From: Methylobacterium sp. AMS5
Lineage (GTDB): Bacteria > Pseudomonadota > Alphaproteobacteria > Rhizobiales > Beijerinckiaceae
Assembly: GCF_001542815.1 (NCBI RefSeq)
Contig: NZ_CP006992.1
Location: 5,089,501 to 5,153,500, forward strand
Reading direction: 5' to 3'
Length of the DNA: 64,000 nucleotides
The notes under the pieces were generated by a model. That model worked only from the letters and a program-made list of their open reading frames with translations. It was not told the DNA's origin and made no database searches. The position numbers and the translations under genes are program-made. Numbering within the stretch: position 1 is the first letter of the stretch; each line of letters opens with the position of its first letter. Of the stretch, positions 63,691 to 64,000 are shown in pieces.

Positions 63691-64000
63691 TCAATCGTCG
63701 TCCATGTCCGCCGCGAGCTGGCGCGGGCGCACGAACCGGAGGAGGCGCCCGGCGCCCGCGGTGATGTCCTCCCAGCCTTCCGCGTCGAACGCGAACACGG
63801 CGAGCGCCGCGGTCGGAAACTTCTCGCGCAATGCCTTCTGCAAATCCTTCGGCCCCTCGCCGATGAGCCGCAGGGCGAGATCACCGAGGCCGGGATTGTG
63901 GCCGATGACGAGCAGGGTCGCCGCCTCCGCCGGGGCGGAGCGGATCGCGTCGAGAATGCGCGCCGCCGGCGCCTCGTAGATCGACGGCACCGTCTCCATC
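63691..64000 (-). CDS. SixA-like histidine phosphatase, 5' end missing
   Basis: The visible 103 residues contain PSIYEAPAARIL and LLVIGHNPGLGDLAL, the second half of a SixA-type phosphohistidine phosphatase of the histidine phosphatase superfamily, with the second catalytic His in GHNPG. The N-terminal RHG motif lies beyond the window edge. It acts on phosphohistidine proteins in homologues. The C-terminus ends in an Asp-rich tail. Confidence 0.85.
   Translation of the reverse strand, partial: METVPSIYEAPAARILDAIRSAPAEAATLLVIGHNPGLGDLALRLIGEGPKDLQKALREKFPTAALAVFAFDAEGWEDITAGAGRLLRFVRPRQLAADMDDD

Noticed and set aside
1..64000. CRISPR array, tRNA or rRNA genes
   Set aside because: No regularly spaced repeats and no recognisable tRNA or rRNA sequence was seen.

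Overview
The window is very GC-rich DNA with dense genes, frequent 4-base start/stop overlaps, an ImuB/DnaE2 mutasome end, a fused-subunit Mrp antiporter and many exopolysaccharide genes. Together these suggest an alphaproteobacterium of the Rhizobiales, most likely the Methylobacterium/Methylorubrum group. That is an inference from gene content and style; no rRNA marker is present.

Layout. 1-3511: 3' end of imuB and complete dnaE2 (translesion synthesis). 3597-6516: DUF2306 membrane protein, patatin-like lipase, and phenolic acid decarboxylase downstream of an AT-rich stretch. 6757-19593: first exopolysaccharide block (flippase, FemAB-like transferase, polysaccharide deacetylase, GT4, coiled-coil protein, secreted beta-helix protein, Wzc/ExoP-like co-polymerase, O-antigen-ligase-like polymerase, GNAT-like protein). 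19868-30715: an unusual cluster built around a SerRS-derived amino acid:[carrier protein] ligase. It has two small carrier proteins, an adenylate-forming enzyme, an SDR reductase, an alpha/beta hydrolase, an acyl-CoA-dehydrogenase-like flavoenzyme, a flavin reductase, a ThDP enzyme, a class IV aminotransferase and a cupin. 31194-35360: MetY-like, MetA-like and FATP-type acyl-CoA synthetase genes in one direction. 35488-40256: second exopolysaccharide block (flippase, a Wzy-like polymerase fused to a beta-helix, a glycosyltransferase). 40410-42458: YgiQ-type radical SAM protein. 42581-48632: mrpA(B)CDEFG. 48978-49707: two small hypothetical genes. 50192-55501: third sugar operon (nucleotide-sugar dehydrogenase, epimerase, GDP-L-fucose synthase, WecG-like and GT4 transferases). 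55670-62056: a small membrane protein and a two-gene NRPS (C-A-T, then C-T-TE). 62385-64000: a lysozyme-like protein and the 3' part of a SixA-like phosphatase.

How it fits together. The three sugar blocks probably build and export one or more fucose- and uronate-containing polysaccharides. The carrier-protein cluster looks like a dedicated pathway that loads a small amino acid (probably glycine, by family analogy) onto a carrier and oxidises it there with a two-component flavin system. The NRPS has one adenylation domain for two carrier domains; its specificity residues read as the glycine code I remember, and its thioesterase has Cys instead of Ser. The carrier-protein cluster and the incomplete NRPS are the most likely sources of undescribed chemistry. 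Dispersed palindromic repeats occur in several intergenic regions, and one supplies the C-terminus of a small membrane protein.
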